Numbered from the stretch's first letter, positions 24,878 to 33,970 are shown. The stretch: DNA of 64,000 bases from Candidatus Hydrogenedentes bacterium ADurb.Bin170 (GCA_002070275.1 MWCY01000003.1:48770-112769), one strand, 5' to 3'. Numbers and translations: made by a program. Notes: generated by a model not told the origin, from the sequence alone.

Positions 24878-25460
24878 AAGAACAATCAAAAGGGCGGTTA
24901 CGCCTCTTTTCTTTTGCTGCCCTGAGCGTTGTGACGGACGGCGCGGTGCTGCTCTTTTTACAGCTATTGCCCTGCTTACGCTTTTCACGCTGCTTGGCGC
25001 CAGTTATGTCCATTTTCTGATGGTAGAAGACGATTTGTGCACATTTGACCTCCGCAAACTTCGAAGCCAGTTTTATGCGGAAGCGGGTATTCAGAGTTCG
25101 GCTGCTTATTTGCAGGAAACTTTGCGGAAAGGCATGTTGCCTGTGACCTCCACAATTTACACTTTCCCGGTATATGGTTATACGCAAGGCTCAAACCCCG
25201 ACCGCCCTGTCCTGCTTGATAATTATCGCGCTGAAGTCTCAGCCAGCATGTCCGCCCTTTCTGCCGAGGATTGGCAGGAATTTAATTTTTCTCCTGAAAA
25301 TTTTCCGGGAGAAGGACTTGTCTGGAAAATCGAAAGCAGTGCTGTTCTTTTGAAAAATGCGGCTCTGGATGCCTATCCCCTTTCCAGGCATTCAATAGCG
25401 GCTGTTGTGTCTCTGGATAGAAACGAAATACAAGTGCTTTCCTGGCGTACCTGCCGATAA
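24867..25460 (+). CDS. GspK/PilX-like minor pseudopilin
   Basis: The start is placed at ATG 24867 (197 residues); an upstream in-frame ATG at 24810 would lie deep inside the previous gene. After a basic N-terminus comes RRGAALFTAIALLTLFTLLGASYV, lacking the usual Glu5, as is typical of K-type pseudopilins. A segment like QFYAEAGIQSSAAYLQETL follows, as in GspK/PilX. GspK caps the pseudopilus. This one is shorter than GspK of proteobacteria (about 320 residues) and may have lost the inserted alpha domain. Confidence 0.65.
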   Translation: MSNKRTIKRAVTPLFFCCPERCDGRRGAALFTAIALLTLFTLLGASYVHFLMVEDDLCTFDLRKLRSQFYAEAGIQSSAAYLQETLRKGMLPVTSTIYTFPVYGYTQGSNPDRPVLLDNYRAEVSASMSALSAEDWQEFNFSPENFPGEGLVWKIESSAVLLKNAALDAYPLSRHSIAAVVSLDRNEIQVLSWRTCR

Positions 25461-25509
25461 GTGAGTGCCTGCCTGCCGTGCAGGATCTATATGAGAGGAA
25501 ATGAAACGC

Positions 25510-26715
25510 ATGCTCGAACCTGATGCCAACAAACCGGTCGCCAAAAGACCCAAACGCTTCGACCTCGGTTCCTCGGAAAGTGAACAGACTGGCGCTTCTC
25601 TGACAGGAAGTTCCACGGATGCGCAAACAGCACCCGCCCGCCGCCTTTTTCATGGTTCGGGAAATGTACGCTACGCCGATGTAACCAATTTTTTGCGCCA
25701 GTTTATTATGCTTTTGGAATCGGGTACTCCTATTTTGCGCTCTTTACGGTCGCTGGCAAGCCGCGCTGAAAATTTAGCCGTTAAAGGGCTCATTAATGAT
25801 ATTGCCCTGTATGTGGAAGGTGGCAATACGCTGTGGCAGGCCTTTGATCGGCATCCGCGCTATTTTGACTCCGTTTTTGTCAATCTGATCAAAGCAAGCG
25901 AGGCAAGCGGCACTTTAACCACCGTGCTGCGCCGTTTGGTCACCTACAGGGAAGGACGCGAGATGCTCCGCAAAAAAGTGCGGGGCGCCATGATTTATCC
26001 GGTGCTGCTGATTATTGCCTGCGCTGGCGCTCTCTTCGTCATCACCTCTTTTGTCGTTCCCGTTTTCGCAGATTTTTTTGAACGCGCCGATATGAACACG
26101 CCTGCCAGCACGAAACTGCTGATTGAGCTGTCTGCCCTGACCCGTCTCTGGTGGTGGCTGCCTTTTGTGCTTCTGGTAATTTTGGGACTTGTGTATAAAC
26201 TCTGGCTCACCAAAACTCCTGAACGCCGGATAAAAGCAGATTATTATAAACTGAAAATACCTGTCCTTGGTGCCATTATCCACAAGAACGCACTTGTCGA
26301 AATGTGCAGAACCATGGGGCTCCTGCTGCGCAGCGGGCTTTCCATGATGGCGACCCTTGATCTGACACGCAGTGCCATACACAATCGTGCAGTAGCAGAA
26401 ACACTGAAAGCCATGCGCCATTCTGTGGAACAGGGCGGCAGTCTTGAAGAGCCGATGCGGCAGTCTAAAAGTATTCCGCCCGTTGTTACGGATATGTTTG
26501 TCACCGGCGAAGAATCAGGAAAAGTTGACCAGATCGCCGAGCAGATTGCGGACATTTACGACGAAGAGGTGAAGCTTGCTGTTGCGGGACTGGGCGAAGT
26601 GCTCCAACCGATCTTTACCATTATCGTAGGCATTGCGGTGCTCATCCTGTTCGTTTCCCTATTTCTCCCCATGATCACCATGATAGACCAGTTAGGAGCC
26701 GGAAGCAGTCTATAA
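25510..26715 (+). CDS. gspF: Type II secretion/type IV pilus inner-membrane platform protein GspF/PilC
   Basis: The product has 401 residues from ATG 25510, nine bases after AGAGGAA; an ATG at 25501 sits directly on that site. Two GspF domains are visible (about 60-180 and 260-385). The first contains FLRQFIMLLESGTPILRSL and LRRLVTYREGREMLRKK; the second contains LVEMCRTMGLLLRSGLSM and MFVTGEESGKVDQI. Three membrane helices are present. Together with the three pseudopilins it forms a partial secretion operon; the ATPase GspE, secretin GspD, major pilin GspG and L/M parts are not in the window. Confidence 0.88.
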   Translation: MLEPDANKPVAKRPKRFDLGSSESEQTGASLTGSSTDAQTAPARRLFHGSGNVRYADVTNFLRQFIMLLESGTPILRSLRSLASRAENLAVKGLINDIALYVEGGNTLWQAFDRHPRYFDSVFVNLIKASEASGTLTTVLRRLVTYREGREMLRKKVRGAMIYPVLLIIACAGALFVITSFVVPVFADFFERADMNTPASTKLLIELSALTRLWWWLPFVLLVILGLVYKLWLTKTPERRIKADYYKLKIPVLGAIIHKNALVEMCRTMGLLLRSGLSMMATLDLTRSAIHNRAVAETLKAMRHSVEQGGSLEEPMRQSKSIPPVVTDMFVTGEESGKVDQIAEQIADIYDEEVKLAVAGLGEVLQPIFTIIVGIAVLILFVSLFLPMITMIDQLGAGSSL

Positions 26716-26736
26716 CTGTAATTTCAGTGGCTTTCA

Positions 26737-26745
26737 TGCTATACT
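26737..26745 (+). promoter_or_regulatory. Extended -10 element before the PagL-like gene
   Basis: TG-C-TATACT lies about 43 bases upstream of the start of the PagL-like gene, without a clear -35. The same ATGCTATACT block recurs before the sfsA fusion at 58166. Confidence 0.4.
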
Positions 26746-26787
26746 CCGCGTAACAGTTTTGCGTATATATTTCTTTGTTCTAACAAA

Positions 26788-27348
26788 ATGGTACCCGTAA
26801 TGAAAATAAATCTTCTCGTCAGTCTTCTCCTGCTTGCCTCTCTTTTCTTTACAACATCGCTTTGTGCGGCCGAAGGAGCGCATCCTGGAAAATTCAATAT
26901 TGAATTATCAGGCGGTCCGGGGCTTGAACTGGGTGGCACTGACAGAAGCGGTGACTTTCTGCTCAAGTCTACTTTGGAGTTCGAGAAGCCCTTCAGTTCC
27001 CATTTTTCGCTGGGACTTCGCCTTCTTCCCTTGTTTCTCTATGAGCAGAAAAGCAAAGGGGACGATACGGTATGGGGCGGAGGTCTTGGTCTCGGGCTTC
27101 GCTTTTATTTTGAAAGAGACAGTTACCGGGGCGTGTATCTTGAAGCAAACACCCATGCTCTGGCGCACAAAGGGCGGATTGAAGGCAATGGCTCCAATCT
27201 CAATTTCCTTTCCGCCTTTGGTGTAGGCTACGGCTTTCAAAACGGCTTGCACACCGTTCTTCGCTACGAGCACCTGTCTAATGGCGGACTGGACAGCCAC
27301 AATCGTGGCGTCGATGTGCTTACGCTGGGGCTGGGCTTCACCTTTTAA
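26788..27348 (+). CDS. PagL-like lipid A 3-O-deacylase (acyloxyacyl hydrolase family)
   Basis: This 186-residue protein has a signal peptide (MKINLLVSLLLLASLFFTTS, with a second ATG at 26800 as another start) and alternating beta strands ending in GLGFTF, an outer-membrane barrel pattern. The C-terminal motif YEHLSNGGLDSHNRGVD matches the PagL active site HxSN: His162 and Ser164, with Asp176 at the position 14 residues on where PagL has Glu140. PagL removes the 3-O acyl chain of lipid A. The Asp for Glu change is notable but keeps the charge. The gene follows the GspF operon, which may be chance. The kdsB gene at 47 kb agrees with LPS. Confidence 0.72.
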   Translation: MVPVMKINLLVSLLLLASLFFTTSLCAAEGAHPGKFNIELSGGPGLELGGTDRSGDFLLKSTLEFEKPFSSHFSLGLRLLPLFLYEQKSKGDDTVWGGGLGLGLRFYFERDSYRGVYLEANTHALAHKGRIEGNGSNLNFLSAFGVGYGFQNGLHTVLRYEHLSNGGLDSHNRGVDVLTLGLGFTF

Positions 27349-27401
27349 GTCCGGTAGCATACACTCTCAGTCCTACTATCCTTTGAAAGATCTGACTTGC
27401 C

Positions 27402-28289
27402 ATGTCCCGGACCCTCATTATAGGTTCTGCCGGTCAGCTTGGCAGCGAGCTGCTGTGCGCATTTCCGCCAGGTGAGGCCTTCGGCGCCGATCTGGAAGCC
27501 GCAGATTTTCAATTGGATATCACCAATTACAATGCACTGCGCTCCTGCATTACTGAAGTGCAGCCTTCCTGTGTCATTCTCACTGCCGCCCTGCATGAAC
27601 CTGCCTTCTGCGAAGCACACCCTCAGCTCGCTTACCAGATCAACGCACTCAGTTGCCTGGAAACAGCTGTACTCTGCAGGCATGTGGGAGCCCGTCTGAT
27701 TTATATCAGCACTGATTATGTGTACGGCGGATACAGTTTCTCGCCAGCCCGGCCTTTTCAGGAAATTGATCCTGTCCGCCCGGTCAATGTGTATGGAAAA
27801 AGCAAAACTGCCGGAGAACGGTATGTTATTGAAAACTGTTCAGACTATTTGATTATACGGACGGCATCCTTGTACGGGCAAAATCCCTGCCGGGGAAAAA
27901 AGGGGCGAAATTTTGTTGAAACGATGCTGGCCCGGGCGCGAGAAGGTAGCCCTGTACATGTGGTAACTGATGAGATGTGCAGCCCGACATGTGCTCGGGA
28001 TCTGGCGGAACAGATCAGCATTCTGGCGACTGCAGCCCCTTCGGGCATCTATCACGCCGTAAGCAAGGGCTTCTGCAGCTGGTATGATTTTGCCCGGGAA
28101 ATCTTTTTTCAATTCAAAATCGACGCGGATCTTTTGCCTGTACAACGGATGAATTTTCAAGACGCATTTCGCAGACCAGCCTATTCCCTTCTCGACAGAA
28201 GCAAACTCGCCCGCTCCGGACTGGACTACATGCCTGACTGGCAGGACGGGCTGAAAAAATATGCGGCTGCCCGATCTCTTGAAATCTGA
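27402..28289 (+). CDS. rmlD: dTDP-4-dehydrorhamnose reductase (RmlD)
   Basis: The 295-residue product is an RmlD-type extended SDR. It has the NAD(P)H loop IIGSAGQLGSEL near residue 6, DITNY at 45, STDYVYGG near 107 and the catalytic YGKSKTAGE near 130. It reduces dTDP-4-keto-L-rhamnose to dTDP-L-rhamnose for surface polysaccharide. The other rml genes are not in view. The last bases of the gene form one arm of the minus-strand trpB2 terminator, discussed separately. Confidence 0.9.
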   Translation: MSRTLIIGSAGQLGSELLCAFPPGEAFGADLEAADFQLDITNYNALRSCITEVQPSCVILTAALHEPAFCEAHPQLAYQINALSCLETAVLCRHVGARLIYISTDYVYGGYSFSPARPFQEIDPVRPVNVYGKSKTAGERYVIENCSDYLIIRTASLYGQNPCRGKKGRNFVETMLARAREGSPVHVVTDEMCSPTCARDLAEQISILATAAPSGIYHAVSKGFCSWYDFAREIFFQFKIDADLLPVQRMNFQDAFRRPAYSLLDRSKLARSGLDYMPDWQDGLKKYAAARSLEI

Positions 28290-28300
28290 TGCAGCCGCAT
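28251..28300 (-). terminator. Rho-independent terminator for trpB2, within the rmlD 3' end
   Basis: ATGCGGCTGC (28300-28291 on the minus strand) and GCAGCCGCAT (28270-28261) form a perfect 10-bp stem with a 20-base loop. They are followed on the minus strand by ATTTTTTC (28260-28253). The stem covers the last codons and stop of rmlD. On the plus strand no T-run follows, so it serves trpB2. Confidence 0.75.
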
Positions 28301-28348
28301 AGTGGTGATTTTGCAACCCTGCTTCAGCAGTTAGCAGGGGTCAGGTCT

Positions 28349-29713
28349 TTATTCTTGAATCTCCGGAATACTGGCAATTCCTTTTGCAAGCGTTTCTTCG
28401 TCCAGTTCCAGATCCTGAAGATTACCGCGCAAATACGCCTCGTAAGCGGTAATGTCGAAGTGCCCATGTCCGCTCAAGTTGAATAGAATAGTTTTTGCTT
28501 CTCCGGATTCCCGGCATTTGATCGCTTCATCAATGGCACTCCGCACGGCATGGCCGGATTCGGGCGCTGGAATAATCCCTTCTGCTTTTGCAAACATGAG
28601 GCTCGCCTGGAAGCAGGGGTTCTGGTGCAGCGCGACGGCTTCAATCACTTCGTCCTTTTTAAGATGCGCCACCGTGGCGGCAACGCCATGATACCGCAGA
28701 CCGCCGGCATGAATGCCGGGCGGTACGAAGTTGTGACCCAGTGTATACTGCTTAATAAGGGGGGTAAGCTGTCCTGTATCGCCGAAATCATAAGCGAAGG
28801 GGCCTTTGGTCAGAGTCGGGCACGCGGTGGGTTCTGCCGCAATAAAGCGCGTATCCAGTTTTTTGTTGAATTTTTCCCGTACAAAAGGAAAAGCGATACC
28901 GGCAAAATTGGAACCGCCTCCGCAGCACCCGATAACAACGTCCGGATAGTCGCCTGCCATTTCCATCTGCAGCAGCGCTTCCTCGCCGATAATCGTCTGG
29001 TGCATGCACACATGATTCAGCACACTGCCCAGGCTGTACTTCACGGTTCCACCACTGGTAACCGCCACCTCGACTGCTTCTGAGATTGCCATGCCCAGGC
29101 TGCCGGAGGTACCCGGATTGGCAGCGCGAATTTTTCTGCCCACCTCTGTTGTATCGCTGGGACTCGCAATAACAGTTGCGCCGAAGGTTTCCATAAATCC
29201 CTTACGGTAGGGTTTCTGGTCAAAACTGACACGGACCATATAGACTTTGCACTGCATGTTGAACATGGCACAGGCAATAGAAAGAGCCGTGCCCCACTGC
29301 CCTGCTCCGGTCTCGGTACTTAATGACTGAACCCCCTCCACTTTATTGTAGTAGGCCTGAGGTATGGACGTATTTATTTTGTGGCTGCCTGAAGGGGTAA
29401 CACTTTCATTTTTATAATAAATTTTTGCGGGCGTCTGCAGTGCTTCTTCCAACCGATAGGCGCGACGCAGCGGCGTGGGGCGGAACATCAAATAACGATC
29501 CATCACTTCGCCGGGTATGGAAATTGCCGGCTCGCTGCTCATTTCCTGTTCAATCAGGTTCATCGGAAAAATGGGTGCGAGATCCTCAGGCACGACAGGT
29601 TTATGCGTGGCAGGATGCAGTACCGGTGCATGGGGCGTAGGAAGATCGGGCAGGATATTGTACCAGGCATCCGGCATTTTTTGAGGATCGAGGTTATATA
29701 CATAGCGACGCAT
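28349..29713 (-). CDS. trpB: Tryptophan synthase beta chain, TrpB2 type
   Basis: This 454-residue protein matches the longer TrpB2 branch rather than the usual 400-residue TrpB. The PLP lysine is in SGSHKINTS (Lys112), with ETGAGQWG near 135, the phosphate cup CCGGGSNF near 265 and a C-terminal NLSGHGHFD. It condenses indole and serine to tryptophan. No trpA is here; TrpB2 enzymes often work alone on free indole. The ribosome site is AAAGGA nine bases before the ATG. It is a single-gene unit: promoter and palindromic site at 29810-29838, terminator at 28251-28300. Confidence 0.93.
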   Translation of the reverse strand: MRRYVYNLDPQKMPDAWYNILPDLPTPHAPVLHPATHKPVVPEDLAPIFPMNLIEQEMSSEPAISIPGEVMDRYLMFRPTPLRRAYRLEEALQTPAKIYYKNESVTPSGSHKINTSIPQAYYNKVEGVQSLSTETGAGQWGTALSIACAMFNMQCKVYMVRVSFDQKPYRKGFMETFGATVIASPSDTTEVGRKIRAANPGTSGSLGMAISEAVEVAVTSGGTVKYSLGSVLNHVCMHQTIIGEEALLQMEMAGDYPDVVIGCCGGGSNFAGIAFPFVREKFNKKLDTRFIAAEPTACPTLTKGPFAYDFGDTGQLTPLIKQYTLGHNFVPPGIHAGGLRYHGVAATVAHLKKDEVIEAVALHQNPCFQASLMFAKAEGIIPAPESGHAVRSAIDEAIKCRESGEAKTILFNLSGHGHFDITAYEAYLRGNLQDLELDEETLAKGIASIPEIQE

Positions 29714-29809
29714 TACAGAAGTCCTTTCTTCATTTTATTCTGACATTTTCACCCAAATCTCCCGAGCATTCTACGGACATCAGGGAAATTCCTCTTTGAA
29801 TTCGGGGTA

Positions 29810-29838
29810 AATATAACAAGAATCTGATTCTTAATCAA
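29810..29838 (-). promoter_or_regulatory. Sigma-70 promoter of trpB2
   Basis: On the minus strand TTGATT (29838-29833), 17 bases, then TATATT (29815-29810), near consensus. Transcription would begin near 29803, giving a leader of about 90 bases. A palindrome occupies the spacer. Confidence 0.65.
29818..29832. promoter_or_regulatory. Perfect palindromic operator between -35 and -10 of trpB2
   Basis: AAGAATC, one base, GATTCTT is a perfect 7-1-7 inverted repeat that lies entirely inside the 17-base promoter spacer. A dimeric regulator bound there would block RNA polymerase or realign the promoter. The site is direct from sequence; the regulator is unknown. Confidence 0.55.
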
Positions 29839-29889
29839 GAGAAACAGTTCCATTCTTTTCCGGTTCGCTCCGGAACACCTCTTTTTCCT

Positions 29890-30885
29890 CTAAGGAATTA
29901 TGGTTTGAAGAAACGCCTTGACAGAAAAATCTCCTGTAACGGGATTGCTCCGGGCAGAAGTACTTTCTCCCAAAGAAAGACAATATCCGGTGGCAGGATC
30001 TGCTTTTCCTGGCGGAAAATCAGTGCTGACAATTTGGGCACCGCATGCCAGTGCCTGCTCTTTCCTCTTTATGCTGTCGGGGCGATCCACGTTTAACCCG
30101 CTGTCCGCACGCACCCGGACGATCATATTCTGTTTCAGGAGCGCAGAAATTTCAGGATTATAGGGATCATCCACCACAATGAACGCCCCGTCACTTCGGG
30201 CGGGAGATGCGTTTACAAAGAGCACTTTATTTTGTCCGGCAGAAGCGCATGCGTCCCGCAAGTTCCCGCGGTCATGAAGGATAAAGGCAAATTTCCCCAG
30301 ACAATGTTTCAGGGGCGGCCATCCTTCCAGTTCCAGCTTCTTCCTGAGAGAAACTGCATTTCCTTGAACCCACGAAGGCGTAACCAGTTTGTCGGACGGA
30401 AATATTGTTCTGATTTCGTCTTCGATGCGCTGCACAATTTGAACCGGATCGTTACAGAGCGGCTCGGCTGCAAGCAGTGCCTCCGCTTGTTTAATTTCGA
30501 CGAGAATGGTGACAGGCACATGTTCATTATGTTCCAGTGACCATAAATACAATGTGGATAAACACTCCATAAACTCAGGACAGGTACTGTTATCGTCTAC
30601 AAGCGGCACGTGCCGCACCTTGAATCCTGAAACGTACGGGTGTATATCGAGTTCGAAACTGCGAACCCCTTGCTCAAGTTGTGCGTCCAGTGAATCATGA
30701 GAATATGCCCACTCTTTCACACGGGGATCAAGAGTACTCAAAGTGTCCAGGACCAGGGAGGGCGGTTCCAGATGATAGCTGTTGTGCGTTCCGATCACCT
30801 GAATCTGGTTCATACGAGGTGCATGGAAGTCATCCCTTTGATTGAGTGATAAAAGAACCGCAAGGCAAAGCAAAATTGAAGACAT
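29890..30885 (-). CDS. Exported calcium-dependent phosphoinositide phospholipase C-like protein
   Basis: The 331-residue product has a short hydrophobic leader (ILLCLAVLLSL) and the PI-PLC fold. Active-site His34 is in IGTHNSYH, acidic residues are in FELDIH (Glu78, Asp80) and the second His (His92) is in VRHVP. Further conserved blocks include ILVEIKQ and FVNASPARSDGAF. Bacterial relatives split phosphatidylinositol or related headgroups, and the calcium-dependent type is remembered from Streptomyces and marine bacteria. Host lipids or glycosyl-PI anchors are possible substrates, but this is a guess. It lies between trpB2 and thiG, apparently as its own unit. Confidence 0.82.
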   Translation of the reverse strand: MSSILLCLAVLLSLNQRDDFHAPRMNQIQVIGTHNSYHLEPPSLVLDTLSTLDPRVKEWAYSHDSLDAQLEQGVRSFELDIHPYVSGFKVRHVPLVDDNSTCPEFMECLSTLYLWSLEHNEHVPVTILVEIKQAEALLAAEPLCNDPVQIVQRIEDEIRTIFPSDKLVTPSWVQGNAVSLRKKLELEGWPPLKHCLGKFAFILHDRGNLRDACASAGQNKVLFVNASPARSDGAFIVVDDPYNPEISALLKQNMIVRVRADSGLNVDRPDSIKRKEQALACGAQIVSTDFPPGKADPATGYCLSLGESTSARSNPVTGDFSVKAFLQTIIP

Positions 30886-31028
30886 GAAGAAGGCACCTCT
30901 TTCAGTTTTATCTCTTGCCTTAAGACCCGTTTTGCCGGAGATGAGTTTCTTTTGTCGTGAACAAATACAAAGTCCGGTATTTATTTTGGTACTATATGAC
31001 CTGAAACAGGCTCGCTCCGATTCTTTTC

Positions 31029-31047
31029 AACAGCGCACGGCGCTGTT
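31029..31047 (+). other. Perfect 8-bp hairpin upstream of thiG
   Basis: AACAGCGC, ACG, GCGCTGTT forms a strong hairpin, and a further palindrome CAGCGCTG follows at 31051-31058. There is no T-run on either strand, so it is not a terminator. No TPP riboswitch core (CTGAGA) was found in this gap of 265 bases. Confidence 0.3.
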
Positions 31048-31150
31048 CGGCAGCGCTGAATATTGATAACGGCTGCAGTGTTACATTTAAAAACAGCCAG
31101 GCGTTCAGGAAAGCCCGCCCGTCCTCTGCATCTATCAGGATCACTTAATT

Positions 31151-31948
31151 ATGGATACGAATTCCCCTATGGATACATTTACGATTGCAGGCCGCCTTTT
31201 TTCATCACGGCTTATGATCGGCACAGGCAAATTTCCCTCAGCGGCAGCGTTGCGCGCAGCCATCGAGGCAAGCGGCTCGGAAATCGTCACCGTAGCACTT
31301 AGGCGTGTTGACTTAAACAGTCCCGAACACCAGAGCATTCTTTCCGCCATAGATCCGAAAAAGCAGCTGATTTTGCCCAATACGAGCGGTGCGCAAACAG
31401 CAGAAGAAGCTTTGAAACTGGCGCGCCTCGCCCGTGCCGGCGGGCTGGAACCCTGGATAAAACTTGAATTGACTCCTGAGCCGCGTTATCTGCTGCCTGA
31501 TCCTATTCAAACGCTTCGTGCTGCCGAACAACTTGTAAAAGAAGGATTTGTTGTACTCCCCTATATTCAGGCAGACCCGGTTCTGGCAAAACGTCTCGAA
31601 GAAGTCGGTACGGCAACAGTGATGCCCCTCGGTGCTCCCATAGGAAGCAATCGTGGGGTGCAAACAAAAGAAATGATTCGTATTATTATTGAACAGGCCC
31701 ATGTGCCTGTCGTCGTTGACGCTGGTCTGGGCGCACCGTCCCATGCGGCGGAAGCCATGGAACTAGGTGCGGATGCGGTGCTTGTAAATACAGCGCTCTC
31801 CGATGCCCGGGATCACGGAGCCATGGCAAAAGCCTTTGCCCTGGCTACTACTGCAGGACGAATGGCTTACCTCGCCGGATTAGGACCGCAACGCAGCCTT
31901 GCCGCCGCTTCCTCTCCGTTAACGGGGTTTCTTTTTAATCAGGATTAA
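31151..31948 (+). CDS. thiG: Thiazole synthase (ThiG)
   Basis: This 265-residue protein is a TIM barrel that forms the thiazole phosphate of thiamine from DXP, dehydroglycine and ThiS thiocarboxylate. Visible motifs are [12 protein letters not shown] near residue 18, the Schiff-base region [16 protein letters not shown] near 100 and the phosphate loop [26 protein letters not shown] cut to [18 protein letters not shown]. It overlaps thiH by one base. ThiS, ThiF and ThiE genes are not nearby. The start has AGGA about ten bases upstream; an in-frame ATG at 31169 is an alternative. Confidence 0.95.
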   Translation: MDTNSPMDTFTIAGRLFSSRLMIGTGKFPSAAALRAAIEASGSEIVTVALRRVDLNSPEHQSILSAIDPKKQLILPNTSGAQTAEEALKLARLARAGGLEPWIKLELTPEPRYLLPDPIQTLRAAEQLVKEGFVVLPYIQADPVLAKRLEEVGTATVMPLGAPIGSNRGVQTKEMIRIIIEQAHVPVVVDAGLGAPSHAAEAMELGADAVLVNTALSDARDHGAMAKAFALATTAGRMAYLAGLGPQRSLAAASSPLTGFLFNQD

Positions 31949-33099
31949 TGTGCAGCATGACCTTTGAAGCCTATTTAAATGAGTGGCCCGAGACGCTGAT
32001 TCAGGAACAGTACACCACGCTTTCTGAAAGACAGGTCGAGGCCGCCCTGTCTGCTGACCGCCGCACCCCTGAAAACCTTCTTGCCCTTCTGTCGCCTGCC
32101 GCGCTTCCTTTTCTGGAAGCCATGGCACAGGAAGCCAACAAACAGACTCGTCGCCAGTTCGGGCGCACCGTAAGCCTTTATGCTCCCATTTACCTTTCCA
32201 ATGTCTGTGGCTCCAATTGTCTGTATTGCAGTTTTTCAACAGTCAATGCCGGCAAAGAAACGAGAACAACGCTTACTCCAACTCAAATTGAAGACGAGTG
32301 TCGCACTTTGGCAAAGGAGGGTTTCAGCAGCGTGCTGCTGCTGACAGGGGATGCTGTCCATGCGGCGCCGCCGGAATACATAGCCCAGGCATGCACCATC
32401 GCCCGACGATGGTTTTCCTCCGTTGCGGTCGAAGTGTATTCCATGACACAAGAAGAGTACCATCTCCTGTGCACCCACGGTCTTGACGGTGTAACGCTGT
32501 ATCAGGAAACCTATCACAAACCCACCTATCTGGATATGCATCGCAGCGGACGCAAACGAGACTTTTCTTTTCGTCTGGAAGCTCTGGAAAGAGCAGCGAA
32601 TGCAGGCGTAAGAAGACTGGGTGCCGGCGTTCTGCTGGGTCTGTATAAATGGCGTGTTGATGCTTTCTGGCTTGCTTTGCATGCACGCTGGCTGCAGACC
32701 CGATGCTGGAACAGCACGATAGCCCTTTCTTTTCCACGACTGAAGCACACACCTTCCGCTTTCAACCCGCCTTTCCCCGTTTCTGACATTAACATGGTGC
32801 AGATGATTCTTGCGCTGCGCCTCTTTCTCCCGGAGTCGCCCTTTTATCTTAGCACGCGCGAGGCCCCCTCTTTCAGAGATAAACTGCTGCCTCTGGGGAT
32901 TACTGCCATGAGCGCAGGCTCCAGCACGCGTCCGGGCGGATATGCCGCGCCCACATCTCCCACCCTCGAACAGTTTCAAATTGAGGATGTGCGCACGGTT
33001 GCAGAAATAAAAACGTTCATAGAAAAATCCGGTTATGATCCTGTTTGGAAGGACTATGACCAGGCTTTTACGGAAGCAGTTCCGAAACAACTCCAGTAA
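31948..33099 (+). CDS. thiH: 2-iminoacetate synthase (ThiH), radical SAM
   Basis: The 383-residue product has the radical SAM cluster motif Cys87-x3-Cys91-x2-Cys94 (CGSNCLYC) after a ThiH-type N-terminus. The barrel includes YQETYHKPTYLDMHRSG and GAGVLLGLYKWRVD, and the C-terminus has SAGSSTRPGGY. It cleaves tyrosine to dehydroglycine and p-cresol in oxygen-free metabolism; an organism using ThiH rather than ThiO is usually anaerobic or microaerobic. Start and thiG stop overlap (TAATG). Confidence 0.95.
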   Translation: MCSMTFEAYLNEWPETLIQEQYTTLSERQVEAALSADRRTPENLLALLSPAALPFLEAMAQEANKQTRRQFGRTVSLYAPIYLSNVCGSNCLYCSFSTVNAGKETRTTLTPTQIEDECRTLAKEGFSSVLLLTGDAVHAAPPEYIAQACTIARRWFSSVAVEVYSMTQEEYHLLCTHGLDGVTLYQETYHKPTYLDMHRSGRKRDFSFRLEALERAANAGVRRLGAGVLLGLYKWRVDAFWLALHARWLQTRCWNSTIALSFPRLKHTPSAFNPPFPVSDINMVQMILALRLFLPESPFYLSTREAPSFRDKLLPLGITAMSAGSSTRPGGYAAPTSPTLEQFQIEDVRTVAEIKTFIEKSGYDPVWKDYDQAFTEAVPKQLQ

Positions 33100-33166
33100 C
33101 TTGACTTTCCGGAGGACAAACTCATACCCTAACGTAAGAAATCTTCTTTTTTTGGGAGTACCATTT

Positions 33167-33970
33167 GTGCTGATTCAGGATATACGTCTTTCTTATCAGG
33201 AAGCCATTCAGCTGATACGGATAGGACATTACGATGCCGCCCGCAACTTGCTTAAACGCATCAACGAGGCGCAGCCCAACGTAAAAAACGTCCTGTATCC
33301 GCTGGCTGTCTGTTGTGAATATCTGGATTTGGTGGACGAAGGACTGGACTACTGTGACCAGTTAATCTCTCTTTTCGATCACGACAAGGCAAAAATGATC
33401 CAGGCACGCCTTCTTGAAGTGCTCCCTGTGCCTGAAGAAGTGCAAGAAATTCCCAAGACAGAGGCCTCCGTTTCCCCACCGCTGCGGAAACATTCCGCTG
33501 AAACATTCGCGGCTCCCGTCGGTACAGTAGATACTAATAAGGCGCCGCAAGGTGCTTCCGATACCCTGGATGAATCTCCCCCGCCGTTTTCTGATAATAC
33601 GGAAGTTTTTGAAACTCAGGCTGTTGCTGTTTCTCTTCCGGATGCCAAAGCGGAGGAAGGCAACTTTATAGACACTTGCCGGGTGCCGCCGGATGTCGAA
33701 GAGAAGGACATCGCGGCAGAGCGGGAAAGCTCCGAATTAATGTATGAAGAGGCAACTGCCGTACTGGAAGAGATCATGGACGAGGAAAGCGCCCGTGACA
33801 ACCCGTCTGTGCACATACCTCTCTGGTTTGTTTTACTGCTGGCTTTCCTGGCTGCAGTCTTCTCTGCCGCCTTGATACATTACTTCATTCTAGGTACAGA
33901 AGGCCCTGTGCTTCTGTTGAATGAGTTGTTTGCGAAAATGATGGCAGCCTATCATTCGCTGATGCAATAA
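33167..33970 (+). CDS. Membrane-anchored TPR-like protein of unknown function
   Basis: The start is set at GTG 33167 (267 residues), eight bases after GGGAG; a longer frame would run into thiH. Residues about 5-75 look like two helical TPR-type repeats (SYQEAIQLIRIGHYDAARNL, then LYPLAVCCEYLDLVDEG). Residues about 85-210 are rich in Pro, Glu and Thr with no fold. A single membrane helix near 218-240 (LWFVLLLAFLAAVFSAALI) leaves a short tail. It lies 33 bases before a sigma factor gene, so a role in its control is conceivable, without direct evidence. Confidence 0.7.
   Translation: MLIQDIRLSYQEAIQLIRIGHYDAARNLLKRINEAQPNVKNVLYPLAVCCEYLDLVDEGLDYCDQLISLFDHDKAKMIQARLLEVLPVPEEVQEIPKTEASVSPPLRKHSAETFAAPVGTVDTNKAPQGASDTLDESPPPFSDNTEVFETQAVAVSLPDAKAEEGNFIDTCRVPPDVEEKDIAAERESSELMYEEATAVLEEIMDEESARDNPSVHIPLWFVLLLAFLAAVFSAALIHYFILGTEGPVLLLNELFAKMMAAYHSLMQ

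Noticed and set aside
29858..29875. TTCCGG/CCGGAA hairpin downstream of PI-PLC
   Set aside because: Six-base stem; on the minus strand it is followed by A-rich, not T-rich, sequence, and no plus-strand gene ends there.
31029..31047. Hairpin before thiG considered as a terminator
   Set aside because: No T-run follows on either strand.
30886..31150. TPP riboswitch expected before thiG
   Set aside because: The conserved CTGAGA core and its partner were not found. Only simple hairpins are seen.
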